DNA from: Osedax frankpressi
Taxonomy: Eukaryota > Annelida > Polychaeta > Sabellida > Siboglinidae
Assembly: GCA_964035775.1 (NCBI GenBank)
Contig: OZ038315.1
Span: forward strand, 28,653,310-28,717,309
Reading direction: 5' to 3'
Length of the DNA: 64,000 nt
The notes under the pieces are model-generated. The model was not told the DNA's origin. It made no database searches and saw only the letters and a list, made by a program, of their open reading frames with translations. The position numbers were made by a program, and so were the translations under genes. Shown here one piece after another: positions 48,117-60,948 of this stretch (position 1 is the first letter of the stretch; every line of letters starts with the position of its first letter).

Positions 48117-51100
48117 GAAGTATGTGTAAGTTATAAGATGTATGTAATGTATGTATGTTGAAGTATGTGTAAGTTATCAGATGTATGTAATGTATGTATG
48201 TTGAAGTATGTGTATGTTAAAAGAGGTATATATGTTGAAGTATGTGTAAGTTATCATATGTATGTAATGTATGTATGTTGAAGTATGTAAGTTATCAGAT
48301 GTATGTAATGTATGTATGTTGAAGTATGTGTAAGTTATCAGATGTATGTAATGTATGTATGTTGAAGTCTGTAAGTTATCAGATGTATGTAATGTATGTA
48401 TGTTGAAGTGTGTAAGTTATCAGATGTATGTAATGTATGTATGTTGAAGTATGTGTAAGTTATCAGATGTATGTAATGTATGTATGTTGAAGTATGTGTA
48501 AGTTATAAGATGTATGTAATGTATGTATGTTGAAGTATGTGTAAGTTATCAGATGTATGTAATGTATGTATGTTGAAGTATGTGTAAGTTATCAGATGTA
48601 TGTAATGTATGTATGTTGAAGTATGTGTAAGTTATCAGATGTATGTAATGTATGTATGTTGAAGTATGTGTAAGATGTCAGATGTATGTAATGTATGTAT
48701 GTTGAAGTATGTGTAAGTTATAATATATATATAATGTATGTATGTTGAAGTATGTGTAAGTTATCAGATGTATGTAATGTATGTATGTTGAAGTATGTGT
48801 ATGTTATCAGATGTATGTAATGTATGTATGTTGAAGTATGTGTAAGTTATCATATGTAGGTAATGTATGTATGTTGAAGTATGTGTATGTTATAAGATAT
48901 ATATAATGTATGTATGTTGAAGTATGTGTAAGTTATCAGATGTATGTAATGTATGTATGTTGAAGTATGTGTATGATATCAGATGTATGTAATGTATGTA
49001 TATTGAAGTGTGTAAGTTATCAGATGTATGTAATGTATGTATGTTGAAGTATGTGTAAGTTATCAGATGTATGTTGAAGTATGTGTAAGTTATCAGATGT
49101 ATGTTGAAGTATGTGTATGTTATCAGATATATGTATGTTGAAGTATGTGTAAGTTATCAGATGTATGTAATATATGTATATTGAAGTCTGTAAGTTGTAA
49201 GATGTATGTAATGTATGTATGTTGTAGTATGTGTAAGTTAGCAGATGTATGTAATGTATGTATGTTGAAGTATGTGTATGTTATCATATGTATGTAATGT
49301 ATGTATGTTGTAGTGTATGTAAGTCATAAGATGTATGTATGTTGATGTATGTAGTTATCGGATGTATGTAATGTATGTAAGTTGATGTCTGTAGTTATTA
49401 GATGTATGTAATATATGTATGTTGAAGTATGTGTAAGTTATCAGATGTATGTAATGTATGTATGTTGAAGTATGTGTAAGTTATAAGATATATATAATGT
49501 ATGTATGTTGAAGTATGTGTAAGTTATCAGATGTATGTAATGTATGTATGTTGAAGTATGTGTATGTTATCAGATGTATGTAATATATGTATATTGAAGT
49601 GTGTAAGTTATCAGATGTATGTAATGTATGTATGTTGAAGTCTGCAAGTTATCAGATGTATGTAATGTATGTATGTTGAAGTATGTGTAAGTTATCAGAT
49701 GTATGTAATGTATGTATGTTGAAGTGTGTGTATGTTATCAGATGTATGTAATGTATGTATATTGAAGTGTGTAAGTTATCAGATGTATGTAATGTATGTA
49801 TGTTGAAGTATGTGTATGTTATCAGATGTATGTAATGTGTGTATGTTGAAGTCTGTAAGTTATCAGATGTATGTAATGTATGTATGTTGAAGTCTGTAAG
49901 TTATCAGATGTATGTAATGTATGTATGTTGAAGTATGTATAAGTTATCAGATGTATGTAATGTATGTATGTTGAAGTGTTTGTAAGTTATCAGATGTATG
50001 TAATGTATGTATGTTGAAGTATGTGTAAGTTACCAGATGTATGTAATGTATGTATGTTGAAGTATGTATAAGTTATCAGATGTATGTTTAAGTATATGTA
50101 AGTTATCAGATGTATGTAATGTATGTATGTTGAAGTATGTAAGTTATCAGATGTATGTAATGTATGTATGTTGAATTATGTGTATGTTATCATATGTATG
50201 TAATGTATGTATGTTATAGTGTATGTAAGTCATAAGATGTATGTATGTTGATGTATGTAGTTATCGGATGTATGTAATGTATGTATGTTGATGTCTGTAG
50301 TTATTAGATGTATGTAATATATGTATGTTGAAGTATGTGTAAGTTATAAGATGTATGTAATGTATGTATGTTGAAGTATGTGTAAGTTATAAGATGTATG
50401 TAATGTATGTATGTTGAAGTATGTGTAAGTTATCAGATGTATGTAATGTATGTATGTTGAAGTGTGTGTATGTTATCAGATGTATGTAATGTATGTATAT
50501 TGAAGTGTGTAAGTTATCAGATGTATGTAATGTATGTATGTTGAAGTATGTGTATGTTATCAGATGTATGTAGTGTATGTATGTTGAAGTATGTGTATGT
50601 TATCAGATGTATGTAATGTATGTATGTTGAAGTCTGTAAGTTATCAGATGTATGTAATGTATGTATGTTGAAGTCTGTAAGTTATCAGATGTATGTAATG
50701 TATGTATGTTGTAGTATGTGTAAGTTATCAGATGTATGTAATGTATGTTTGTTAAAGTATGTGTAAGTTATAAGATGTATGTAATGTATGTATGTTGAAG
50801 TATGTGTAAGTTATCAGATGTATGTAATGTATGTATGTTAAAGTATGTGTAAGTCATAGGATGTATGTAATGTATGTATGTTGAAGTATGTATAAGTTAT
50901 CATATGTATGTAATGTATGTATGTTGAAGTATGTGTAAGTTATCAGATGTATGTAATGTATGTATGTTGAAGTGTTTGTAAGTTATCAGATGTATGTAAT
51001 GTATGTATGTTGAAGTATGTGTAATTTATCAGATGTATGTAATGTATGTATGTTTAAGTCCGTAAGTTATCAGATGTATGTAATGTATGTAAGTTGAAGT

Positions 51101-51820
51101 ATGTGTATGTTAAAAGAGGTATGTATGTTGAAGTATGTGTAAGTTATCAGATGTATGTAATGTATGTATGTTGAAGTATGTGTAAGTTATCAGATGTATG
51201 TAATGTATGTATGTTGAAGTATGTGTAAGTTATCAGATGTATGTAATGTATGTATGTTAAAGTATGTGTAAGTTATCAGATGTATGTAATGTATGTATGT
51301 TGAAGTCTGTGTAAGTCATAAGATATATATAATGTATGTATGTTGAAGTATGTGTAAGTTATCAGATGTATGTAATGTATGTATGTTGTAGTATGTGTAA
51401 GTTATCAGATGTGTGTAATGTATGTATGTTGAAGTATGTGTATGTTATCATATGTATGTAATGTATGTATGTTGAAGTATGTGTAAGTTATCAGATGTAT
51501 GTAATGTATGTATGTTGAAGAATGTGTAAGTTATAATATGTATGTAATGTATGTATGTTGAAGTATGTGTATGTTATCAGATGTATGTAATGTATGTTTG
51601 TTAAAGTATGTGTAAGTTATAAGATGTATGTAATGTATGTATGTTGAAGTATGTGTAAGTTATCAGATGTATGTAATGTATGTATGTTAAAGTATGTGTA
51701 AGTCATAGGATGTATGTAATGTATGTTTGTTAAAGTATGTGTAAGTTATAAGATGTATGTAATGTATGTATGTTGAAGTATGTGTAAGTTATCAGATGTA
51801 TGTAATGTATGTATGTTGAA
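48117..51820. repeat. Satellite between LINE copies G and H
   Basis: Satellite matching the spacer after B: AAAAGAGGTATATATG near 48220, ATAATATATA at 48720, the run of very short units near 49065-49140, and the TTTAAGTATATG unit near 50088. The match decays toward the right end, where this spacer lacks some 0.5 kb of TTTGTTAAAG-type units present before copy C. No gene. Confidence 0.93.
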
Positions 51821-53379
51821 GTGTGTGTGTGTGTGTGTGTAAGAATTTATTTAGAAAACGCAACAGTTAAAATAATAGTACATTTTCGATATTGCGTTGA
51901 AGATAAAAAAAGGTACAATAATAATTGTGTGTTTCACGTAAGCAGGAAGCTTTTAAGCTTGCGCTTGAAACTGTTTGGTGAAATAGTGGGAGATAATAAT
52001 TGTTTCGGAAGTCGATTCCATTTATAAGAGGCTATTGATGAAAATCTTTTTTTGCCATATTTAGAGTTAGTAGTTGGTAGCGTGAGTATGGTGAGGTCAG
52101 ATGTTCGTAGTGGTTTGTTGTTTGATTTAATGTTAAGTGATAGTCGTAATGCATGTGGTTGTTCGTATGTAAGAGTTTTCTTTAGTATAGTGAGTAATTT
52201 GTAGTCGATAGAGTCAGTAGTTGTCATCCAATTCAGTCGTTGTCTTAATTCGGTAACACTAGTTGAGTAGTCATTTCGGTTGAGTCGGTAAATTAGTCGT
52301 ATGGATCTATTAATAATTCTGTCAAAATGTTTAATTTTATCTTTATTTACTGTTGCTAATAATGAGTTGCAGTATTGGAGTCGTGAAATTATTAAGGAGT
52401 GGATTAGTAAAGTAGTAGTTGTGGTATTCATGTATGGTCGTAGTCGTCTTAGATTAAATAGTTGGGCTGTTGTAGTTTGTCTTATAAGGTTAATATGTTT
52501 GTCAAGGTTTAATTCATTGTTAAATGTAATCCTAGATATTTAGCCGAGTTAGTTGGTAATAGTATAATGTTGTTAATGTAAATGTCTGGGAAATATGCAG
52601 TAGAGTTAGTCATATTTATGTTAATTAGTTCAGTCTTTTTTATGTTGAGAAGGAGATAATTGTAAGTCAACCAGTTGTTTATATCATTTAAACAGTTTTG
52701 TAATTGTATTGAATATTTTGTCGGTATATGTATTTCTATGTCATCAGCATATAAGTTATATTTTATATCAGGGAATTTGTTGATAATATATTTGATGGGA
52801 AGTAGATATATGGCAAATAATATTGGGGATAAAATTGAACCCTGTGGAACACCATGCTTAAGTTTATACGGGATAGATATTGTAGTATTTATTTTAATGG
52901 AGAAAGTTCTCTCGTTGATATAGCTTTCAAACCATTTAAATACAGTGTCTTTAATTCCTATTTGATAGAGTCTTGTCAGTAAGATGGTGTGATCAAGTGT
53001 ATCGAATGCAGAAGATAAATCCAGTAAAGTAATTCGTATTGGATTATTGTCGTCAAGGGAGGAGTATATGTCGTCGAATAAGGAAAGTAAAGTAGTTTCA
53101 GTATTATGTAATTTTCTAAATCCGTTCTGTCTATTGTCAAGTAGGTTATGTTCAGTTAAGTATGATAGTAGTTGGACATATACAGTCTTTTCTAGTAACT
53201 TAGCTAATAGTGGTAGTTGGGAAATAGGGCGGTAGTTAGATAAGTCGTCTGGTGATAGTTTAGAATTTTTTATGAAGGGACTAATAATTGAGTGTTTGAG
53301 ATGTTTGGGAATATTTCCTGTTAGTAGAGAAGTATCGATTATATCTTTGAAAAGTGGTGTAAGTGTAGTTGATAGTTTT
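51821..53379 (-). mobile_element. LINE copy H, 5'-truncated, with 3' UTR and TG tail
   Basis: A 20-nt TG tract (51821-51840) after TTGAA, the D/E/I/L flank class, then 3' UTR and RT to the common 5' junction. Counterpart of C by the shared deletion and by ATTATTGTCG near 53043 (offset 17603), but H keeps the 3' UTR that C lacks. Private change: GTAGTGGTTTG near 52108, giving NNKPLRTS for NNRQLRTS. Confidence 0.92.
51934..53378 (-). pseudogene. LINE RT fragment with 1-nt deletion (copy H)
   Basis: Same layout as B and D, but with a 1-nt deletion between 52521 and 52522 (GTTAAATG for GTTGAAATG). The frame shifts between the YADD/KTE part and the C-terminal part. The 3' part remains a 165-codon ATG-started frame ending at TGA 51934-51936. 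The identical deletion at C lies exactly 17603 bp away. Confidence 0.82.
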
Positions 53380-55664
53380 GAAGTATGTGTAAGTTATAAG
53401 ATGTATGTAATGTATGTATGTTGAAGTATGTGTAAGTTATCAGATGTATGTAATGTATGTATGTTGAAGTATGTGTAAGTTATCAGATGTATGTAATGTA
53501 TGTATGTTGAAGTATGTGTATGTTAAAAGAGGTATGTATGTTGAAGTATGTGTAAGTTATCAGATGTATGTAATGTATGTATGTTGAAGTATGTAAGTTA
53601 TCAGATGTATGTAATGTATGTATGTTGAAGTATGTGTAAGTTATCAGATGTATGTAATGTATGTATGTTGAAGTATGTGTAAGTTATCAGATGTATGTAA
53701 TGTATGTATGTTGAAGTCTGTACGTTATCAGATATATGTAATGTATGTATGTTGAAGTGTGTGTAAGTTATCAGATGTATGTAATGTATGTATGTTGAAG
53801 TATGTGTAAGTTATCAAATGTATGTAATGTATGTATGTTGAAGTATGTGTAAGTTATCAGATGTATGTAATGTATGTATGTTGAAGTCTGTACGTTATCA
53901 GATGTATGTAATGTATGTATGTTGAAGTGTGTAAGTTATAAGATGTATGTAATATATGTATGTTGAAGTATGTGTAAGTTATCAGATGTATGTAATGTAT
54001 GTATGTTGAAGTATGTGTAAGTTATCAGATGTATGTAATGTATGTATGTTGAAGTCTGTAAGTTATCAGATGTATGTAATGTATGTATGTTGAAGTATGT
54101 GTAAGTTATCAGATGTATGTAATGTATGTATGTTGAAGTATGTGTAAGTTATCAGATGTATGTAATGTATGTATGTTGAAGTATGTGTAAGTTATCAGAT
54201 GTATGTAATATATGTATGTTGAAGTATGTGTAAGTTATCAGATGTATGTAATGTATGTATGTTGAAGTATGTGTAAGTTATCAGATGTATGTAATGTATG
54301 TATGTTGAAGTATGTGTAAGTTATCAGATGTATGTAATGTATGTATGTTGAAGTATGTGTAAGTTATCAGATGTATGTAATGTATGTATGTTGAAGTATG
54401 TGTAAGTTATCAGATGTATGTAATGTATGTATATTGAAGTGTGTAAGTTATCAGATGTATGTAATGTATGTATGTTGAAGTCTGTAAGTTATCAGATGTA
54501 TGTAATGTATGTATGTTGAAGTATGTGTAAGTTATCAGATGTATGTAATGTATGTATGTTGAAGTGTGTGTATGTTATCAGATGTATGTAATGTATGTAT
54601 ATTGAAGTGTGTAAGTTATCAGATGTATGTAATGTATGTATGTTGAAGTATGTGCATGTTATCAGATGTATGTAGTGTATGTATGTTGAAGTATGTGTAT
54701 GTTATCAGATGTATGTAATGTATGTATGTTGAAGTCTGTAAGTTATCAGATGTATGTAATGTATGTATGTTGAAGTCTGTAAGTTATCAGATGTATGTAA
54801 TGTATGTATGTTGAAGTATGTATAAGTTATCAGATGTATGTAATGTATGTATGTTGAAGTGTTTGTAAGTTATCAGATGTATGTAATGTATGTATGTTGA
54901 AGTATGTGTAAGTTATCAGATGTATGTAATGTATGTATGTTGAAGTGTTTGTAAGTTATCAGATGTATGTAATGTATGTATGTTGAAGTATGTGTAATTT
55001 ATCAGATGTATGTATTGTATGTATGTTTAAGTCTGTAAGTTATCAGATGTATGTAATGTATGTAAGTTGAAGTATGTGTATGTTAAAAGAGGTATGTATG
55101 TTGAAGTATGTGTAAGTTATCAGATGTATGTAATGTATGTATGTTGAAGTATGTGTAAGTTATCAGATGTATGTAATGTATATATGTTGAAGTATGTGTA
55201 AGTTATCAGATGTATGTAATGTATGTATGTTAAAGTATGTGTAAGTTATCAGATGTATGTAATGTATGTATGTTGAAGTCTGTGTAAGTCATAAGATATA
55301 TATAATGTATGTATGTTGAAGTATGTGTAAGTTATCAGATGTATGTAATGTATGTATGTTGAAGTATGTGTAAGTTATCAGATGTATGTAATGTATGTAT
55401 GTTGTAGTATGTGTAAGTTATCAGATGTATGTAATGTATGTTTGTTAAAGTATGTGTAAGTTATAAGATGTATGTAATGTATGTATGTTGAAGTATGTGT
55501 AAGTTATCAGATGTATGTAATGTATGTATGTTAAAGTATGTGTAAGTCATAGGATGTATGTAATGTATGTTTGTTAAAGTATGTGTAAGTTATAAGATGT
55601 ATGTAATGTATGTATGTTGAAGTATGTGTAAGTTATCAGATGTATGTAATGTATGTATGTTGAA
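53380..55664. repeat. Satellite between LINE copies H and I
   Basis: Satellite matching the spacer after C in its left part (GATATATG unit near 53730, ATCAAATG unit near 53814). The right part, toward I, carries the TTTGTTAAAG and CATAGGATG units found before D and E. No gene. Confidence 0.93.
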
Positions 55665-57222
55665 GTGTGTGTGTGTGTGTGTAAGAATTTATTTAGAAAA
55701 CGCAACAGTTAAAATAATAGTACATTTTCGATATTGCGTTGAAGATAAAAAAAGGTACAATAATAATTGTGTGTTTCACGTAAGCAGGAAGCTTTTAAGC
55801 TTGCGCTTGAAACTGTTTGGTGAAATAGTGGGAGATAATAATTGTTTCGGAAGTCGATTCCATTTATAAGAGGCTATTGATGAAAATCTTTTTTTGCCAT
55901 ATTTAGAGTTAGTAGTTGGTAGCGTGAGTATTGTGAGGTCAGATGTTCGTAGTTGTCTGTTGTTTGATTTAATGTTAAGTAATAGTCGTAATGCATGTGG
56001 TTGTTCGTATGTAAGAGTTTTCTTTAGTATAGTGAGTAATTTGTAGTCGATAGAGTCAGTAGTTGTCATCCAATTCAGTCGTTGTCTTAATTCGGTAACA
56101 CTAGTTGAGTAGTCATTTCGGTTGAGTCGGTAAATTAGTCGTATGGATCTATTAATAATTCTGTCAAAATGTTTAATTTTATCTTTATTTACTGTTGCTA
56201 ATAATGAGTTGCAGTATTGGAGTCGTGAAATTATTAAGGAGTGGATTAGTAAAGTAGTAGTTGTGGTATTCATGTATGGTCGTAGTCGTCTTAGATTAAA
56301 TAGTTGGGCTGTTGTAGTTTGTCTTATAAGGTTAATATGTTTGTCAAGGTTTAATTCATTGTTGAAATGTAATCCTAGATATTTAGCCGAGTTAGTTGGT
56401 AATAGTATAATGTTGTTAATGTAAATGTCTGGGAAATATGCAGTAGAGTTAGTCATATTTATGTTAATTAGTTCAGTCTTTTTTATGTTGAGAAGGAGAT
56501 AATTGTAAGTCAACCAGTTGTTTATATCATTTAAACAGTTTTGTAATTGTATTGAATATTTTGTCGGTATATGTATTTCTATGTCATCAGCATATAAGTT
56601 ATATTTTATATCAGGGAATTTGTTGATAATATATTTGATGGGAAGTAGATATATGGCAAATAATATTGGGGATAAAATTGAACCCTGTGGAACACCATGC
56701 TTAAGTTTATACGGGATAGATATTGTAGTATTTATTTTAATGGAGAAAGTTCTCTCGTTGATATAGCTTTCAAACCATTTAAATACATTATCTTTAATTC
56801 CTATTTGATAGAGTCTTGTCAGTAAGATGGTGTGATCAAGTGTATCGAATGCAGAATATAAATCCAGTAAAGTAATTCGTATTGGATTATTATCGTCAAG
56901 GGAGGAGTATATGTCGTCGAATAAGGAAAGTAAAGTAGTTTCAGTATTATGTAATTTTCTAAATCCGTTCTGTCTATTGTCAAGTAGGTTATGTTCAGTT
57001 AAGTATGATAGTAGTTGGACATATACAGTCTTTTCTAGTAACTTAGCTAATAGTGGTAGTTGGGAAATAGGGCGGTAGTTAGATAAGTCGTCTGGTGATA
57101 GTTTAGAATTTTTTATGAAGGGACTAATAATTGAGTGTTTGAGATGTTTGGGAATATTTCCTGTTAGTAGAGAAGTATCGATTATATCTTTGAAAAGTGG
57201 TGTAAGTGTAGTTGATAGTTTT
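55665..57222 (-). mobile_element. LINE copy I, counterpart of D/E
   Basis: An 18-nt TG tract (55665-55682) after TTGAA, 3' UTR, RT frame and common 5' junction. It has the D/E group markers (AGTAATAG, ACATTATC, AATATAAATCC). Offset 17564 from D and 14276 from E; the difference is the 3288-bp D/E duplication. Confidence 0.92.
55776..57221 (-). CDS. LINE reverse transcriptase fragment, ~481 codons open, no start (copy I)
   Basis: Open from the truncation to TGA at 55776-55778. The predicted C-terminal 245 residues are the same as in D and E (including RLLLNIKSNN). The upstream half carries NYRPIS, DLYSAFDTLDH, PQGS and YADD. As in the others, the initiator and everything upstream of the mid-RT are missing. 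Confidence 0.83.
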   Translation of the reverse strand, partial: KLSTTLTPLFKDIIDTSLLTGNIPKHLKHSIISPFIKNSKLSPDDLSNYRPISQLPLLAKLLEKTVYVQLLSYLTEHNLLDNRQNGFRKLHNTETTLLSLFDDIYSSLDDNNPIRITLLDLYSAFDTLDHTILLTRLYQIGIKDNVFKWFESYINERTFSIKINTTISIPYKLKHGVPQGSILSPILFAIYLLPIKYIINKFPDIKYNLYADDIEIHIPTKYSIQLQNCLNDINNWLTYNYLLLNIKKTELININMTNSTAYFPDIYINNIILLPTNSAKYLGLHFNNELNLDKHINLIRQTTTAQLFNLRRLRPYMNTTTTTLLIHSLIISRLQYCNSLLATVNKDKIKHFDRIINRSIRLIYRLNRNDYSTSVTELRQRLNWMTTTDSIDYKLLTILKKTLTYEQPHALRLLLNIKSNNRQLRTSDLTILTLPTTNSKYGKKRFSSIASYKWNRLPKQLLSPTISPNSFKRKLKSFLLT

Positions 57223-59012
57223 GAAGTATGTGTAAGTTATAAGATGTATGTAATGTATGTATGTTGAAGTATGTGTAAGTTATCAGATGTATGTAATGTA
57301 TGTATGTTGAAGTATGTGTATGTTAAAAGAGGTATGTATGTTGAAGTATGTGTAAGTTATCAGATGTATGTAATGTATGTATGTTGAAGTATGTAAGTTA
57401 TCAGATGTATGTAATGTATGTATGTTGAAGTATGTGTAAGTTATCAGATGTATGTAATGTATGTATGTTGAAGTATGTGTAAGTTATCAGATGTATGTAA
57501 TGTATGTATGTTGAAGTATGTACGTTATCAGATGTATGTAATGTATGTATGTTGAAGTGTGGGTAAGTTATCAGATGTATGTAATGTATGTATGTTGAAG
57601 TCTGTAAGTTATCAGATGTATGTAATGTATGTATGTTGAAGTATGTGTAAGTTATCAGATGTATGTAATGTATGTATGTTGAAGTATGTGTAAGTTATCA
57701 GATGTATGTAATGTATGTATGTTGAAGTATGTGTAAGTTATCAGATGTATGTAATATATGTATGTTGAAGTATGTGTAAGTTATCAGATGTATGTAATGT
57801 ATGTATGTTGAAGTATGTGTAAGTTATCAGATGTATGTAATGTATGTATGTTGAAGTATGTGTAAGTTATCAGATGTATGTAATGTATGTATGTTGAAGT
57901 ATGTGTAAGTTATCAGATGTATGTAATGTATGAATGTTGAAGTATGTGTAAGTTATCAGATGTATGTAATGTATGTATATTGAAGTGTGTAAGTTATCAG
58001 ATGTATGTAATGTATGTATGTTGAAGTCTGTAAGTTATCAGATGTATGTAATGTATGTATGTTGAAGTATGTGTAAGTTATCAGATGTATGTAATGTATG
58101 TATGTTGAAGTGTGTGTATGTTATCAGATGTATGTAATGTATGTATATTGAAGTGTGTAAGTTATCAGATGTATGTAATGTATGTATGTTGAAGTATGTG
58201 TATGTTATCAGATGTATGTAGTGTATGTATGTTGAAGTATGTGTATGTTATCAGATGTATGTAATGTATGTATGTTGAAGTCTGTAAGTTATCAGATGTA
58301 TGTAATGTATGTATGTTGAAGTCTGTAAGTTATCAGATGTATGTAATGTATGTATGTTGAAGTATGTATAAGTTATCAGATGTATGTAATGTATGTATGT
58401 TGAAGTGTTTGTAAGTTATCAGATGTATGTAATGTATGTATGTTGAAGTATGTGTAAGTTATCAGATGTATGTAATGTATGTATGTTGAAGTGTTTGTAA
58501 GTTATCAGATGTATGTAATGTATGTATGTTGAAGTATGTGTAATTTATCAGATGTATGTAATGTATGTATGTTTAAGTCTGTAAGTTATCAGATATATGT
58601 AATGTATGTAAGTTGAAGTATGTGTATGTTAAAAGAGGTATGTATGTTGAAGTATGTGTAAGTTATCAGATGTATGTAATGTATGTATGTTGAAGTATGT
58701 GTAAGTTATCAGATGTATGTAATGTATGTATGTTGAAGTATGTGTAAGTTATCAGATGTTTGTAATGTATGTATGTTAAAGTATGTGTAAGTTATCAGAT
58801 GTATGTAATGTATGTATGTTGAAGTCTGTGTAAGTCATAAGATATATATAATGTATGTATGTTGAAGTATGTGTAAGTTATCAGATGTATGTAATGTATG
58901 TATGTTGAAGTATGTGTAAGTTTTCAGATGTATGTAATGTATGTTTGTTAAAGTATGTGTAAGTTATCAGATGTATGTAATGTATGTATGTTGAAGTATG
59001 TACGTTATCAGA
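57223..59012. repeat. Satellite between LINE copies I and J
   Basis: 1790 bp. The unit order matches 42947-44736 one for one at an offset of about 14276 (GTGGGTAAG near 57559, GTATGAATG near 57926, GATGTTTG near 58756). No gene. Confidence 0.94.
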
Positions 59013-60575
59013 TGTGTGTGTGTGTGTGTGTGTGTAAGAATTTATTTAGAAAACGCAACAGTTAAAATAATAGTACATTTTCGATATTGCGTTGAAGATA
59101 AAAAAAGGTACAATAATAATTGTGTGTTTCACGTAAGCAGGAAGCTTTTAAGCTTGCGCTTGAAACTGTTTGGTGAAATAGTGGGAGATAATAATTGTTT
59201 CGGAAGTCGATTCCATTTATAAGAGGCTATTGATGAAAATCTTTTTTTGCAATATTTAGAGTTAGTAGTTGGTAGCGTGAGTATTGTGAGGTCAGATGTT
59301 CGTAGTTGTCTGTTGTTTGATTTAATGTTAAGTGATAGTCGTAATGCATGTGGTTGTTCGTATGTGAGAGTTTTATTTAGTATAGTGAGTAATTTGTAGT
59401 CGATAGAGTCAGTAGTTGTCATCCAATTCAGTCGTTGTCTTAATTCGGTAACACTAGTTGAGTAGTCATTTCGGTTGAGTCGGTAAATTAGTCGTATGGA
59501 TCTATTAATAATTCTGTCAAAATGTTTAATTTTATCTTTATTTACTGTTGCTAATAATGAGTTGCAGTATTGGAGTCGTGAAATTATTAAGGAGTGGATT
59601 AGTAAAGTAGTAGTTGTGGTATTCATGTATGGTCGTAGTCGTCTTAGATTAAATAGTTGGGCTGTTGTAGTTTGTCTTATAAGGTTAATATGTTTGTCAA
59701 GGTTTAATTCATTGTTGAAATGTAATCCTAGATATTTAGCCGAGTTAGTTGGTTATAGTATAATGTTGTTAATGTAAATGTCTGGGAAATATGCAGTAGA
59801 GTTAGTCATATTTATGTTAATTAGTTCAGTCTTTTTTATGTTGAGAAGGAGATAATTGTAAGTCAACCAGTTGTTTATATCATTTAAACAGTTTTGTAAT
59901 TGTATTGAATATTTTGTCGGTATATGTATTTCTATGTCATCAGCATATAAGTTATATTTTATATCAGGGAATTTGTTGATAATATATTTGATGGGAAGTA
60001 GATATATGGCAAATAATATTGGGGATAAAATTGAACCCTGTGGAACACCATGCTTAAGTTTATACGGGATAGATATTGTAGTATTTATTTTAATGGAGAA
60101 AGTTCTCTCGTTGATATAGCTTTCAAACCATTTAAATACATTATCTTTAATTCCTATTTGATAGAGTCTTGTCAGTAAGATGGTGTGATCAAGTGTATCG
60201 AATGCAGAATATAAATCCAGTAAAGTAATTCGTATTGGATTATTATCGTCAAGGGAGGAGTATATGTCGTCGAATAAGGAAAGTAAAGTAGTTTCAGTAT
60301 TATGTAATTTTCTAAATCCGTTCTGTCTATTGTCAAGTAGGTTATGTTCAGTTAAGTATGATAGTAGTTGGACATATACAGTCTTTTCTAGTAACTTAGC
60401 TAATAGTGGTAGTTGGGAAATAGGGCGGTAGTTAGATAAGTCGTCTGGTGATAGTTTAGAATTTTTTATGAAGGGACTAATAATTGAGTGTTTGAGATGT
60501 TTGGAAATATTTCCTGTTAGTAGAGAAGTATCGATTATATCTTTGAAAAGTGGTGTAAGTGTAGTTGATAGTTTT
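59013..60575 (-). mobile_element. LINE copy J, counterpart of F
   Basis: A 23-nt TG tract (59013-59035) after TTATCAGA, 3' UTR, RT and common 5' junction. It shares the F stop and the N-for-K change. Private changes include GCAATATTTAG (C for G in SKYGKK), GTATGTGAGAG near 59361 and TTTGGAAATA near 60501 (P to S). Unlike F it has ACATTATC and AATATAAATCC near 60143-60222, the D/E/I markers, so its 5' part may have come from that group. Confidence 0.92.
59129..60574 (-). pseudogene. LINE RT fragment with nonsense codon (copy J)
   Basis: In-frame TAA on the minus strand at 59753-59755, the same codon as in F (624 nt before the terminal TGA in both). The 3' remnant is a 165-codon frame with SKYCKKRF. 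Upstream of the stop the RT catalytic blocks stay open. The shared stop shows the mutation preceded the ~14.27-kb duplication. Confidence 0.82.
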
Positions 60576-60948
60576 GAAGTATGTGTAAGTTATAAGATGT
60601 ATGTAATGTATGTATGTTGAAGTATGTGTAAGTTATCAGATGTATGTAATGTATGTATGTTGAAGTATGTGTAAGTTATCAGATGTATGTAATGTATGTA
60701 TGTTGAAGTATGTGTATGTTAAAAGAGGTATGTATGTTGAAGTATGTGTAAGTTATCAGATGTATGTAATGTATGTATGTTGAAGTATGTAAGTTATCAG
60801 ATGTATGTAATGTATGTATGTTGAAGTATGTGTAAGTTATCAGATGTATGTAATGTATGTATGTTGAAGTATGTGTAAGTTATCAGATGTATGTAATGTA
60901 TGTATGTTGAAGTCTGTACGTTATCAGATATATGTAATGTATGTATGT
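60576..60948. repeat. 373-bp satellite spacer between LINE copies J and K
   Basis: Same length and unit order as 46302-46674 (offset 14274), ending in the TGTACG and GATATATG units and the fusion to LINE TAAGCAGG. Confidence 0.94.

Larger units (their letters stand above)
28565..60575. repeat. Large segmental duplication: series B-F repeated as series G-J
   Basis: Aligning on CAGGAAG at the LINE 3' coding end gives: B 28565 and G 46679 (18114); C 34340 and H 51943 (17603); D 38221 and I 55785 (17564); E 41509 and I 55785 (14276); F 44864 and J 59138 (14274); G 46679 and K 60953 (14274). The step from 17564 to 14276 equals the D/E duplication (3288). The satellite spacers match too: 1790 with 1790 bp and 373 with 373 bp. 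Order, orientation and shared mutations agree. The outer limits of the duplication are not sharply defined because satellite lies on both sides. Confidence 0.85.
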
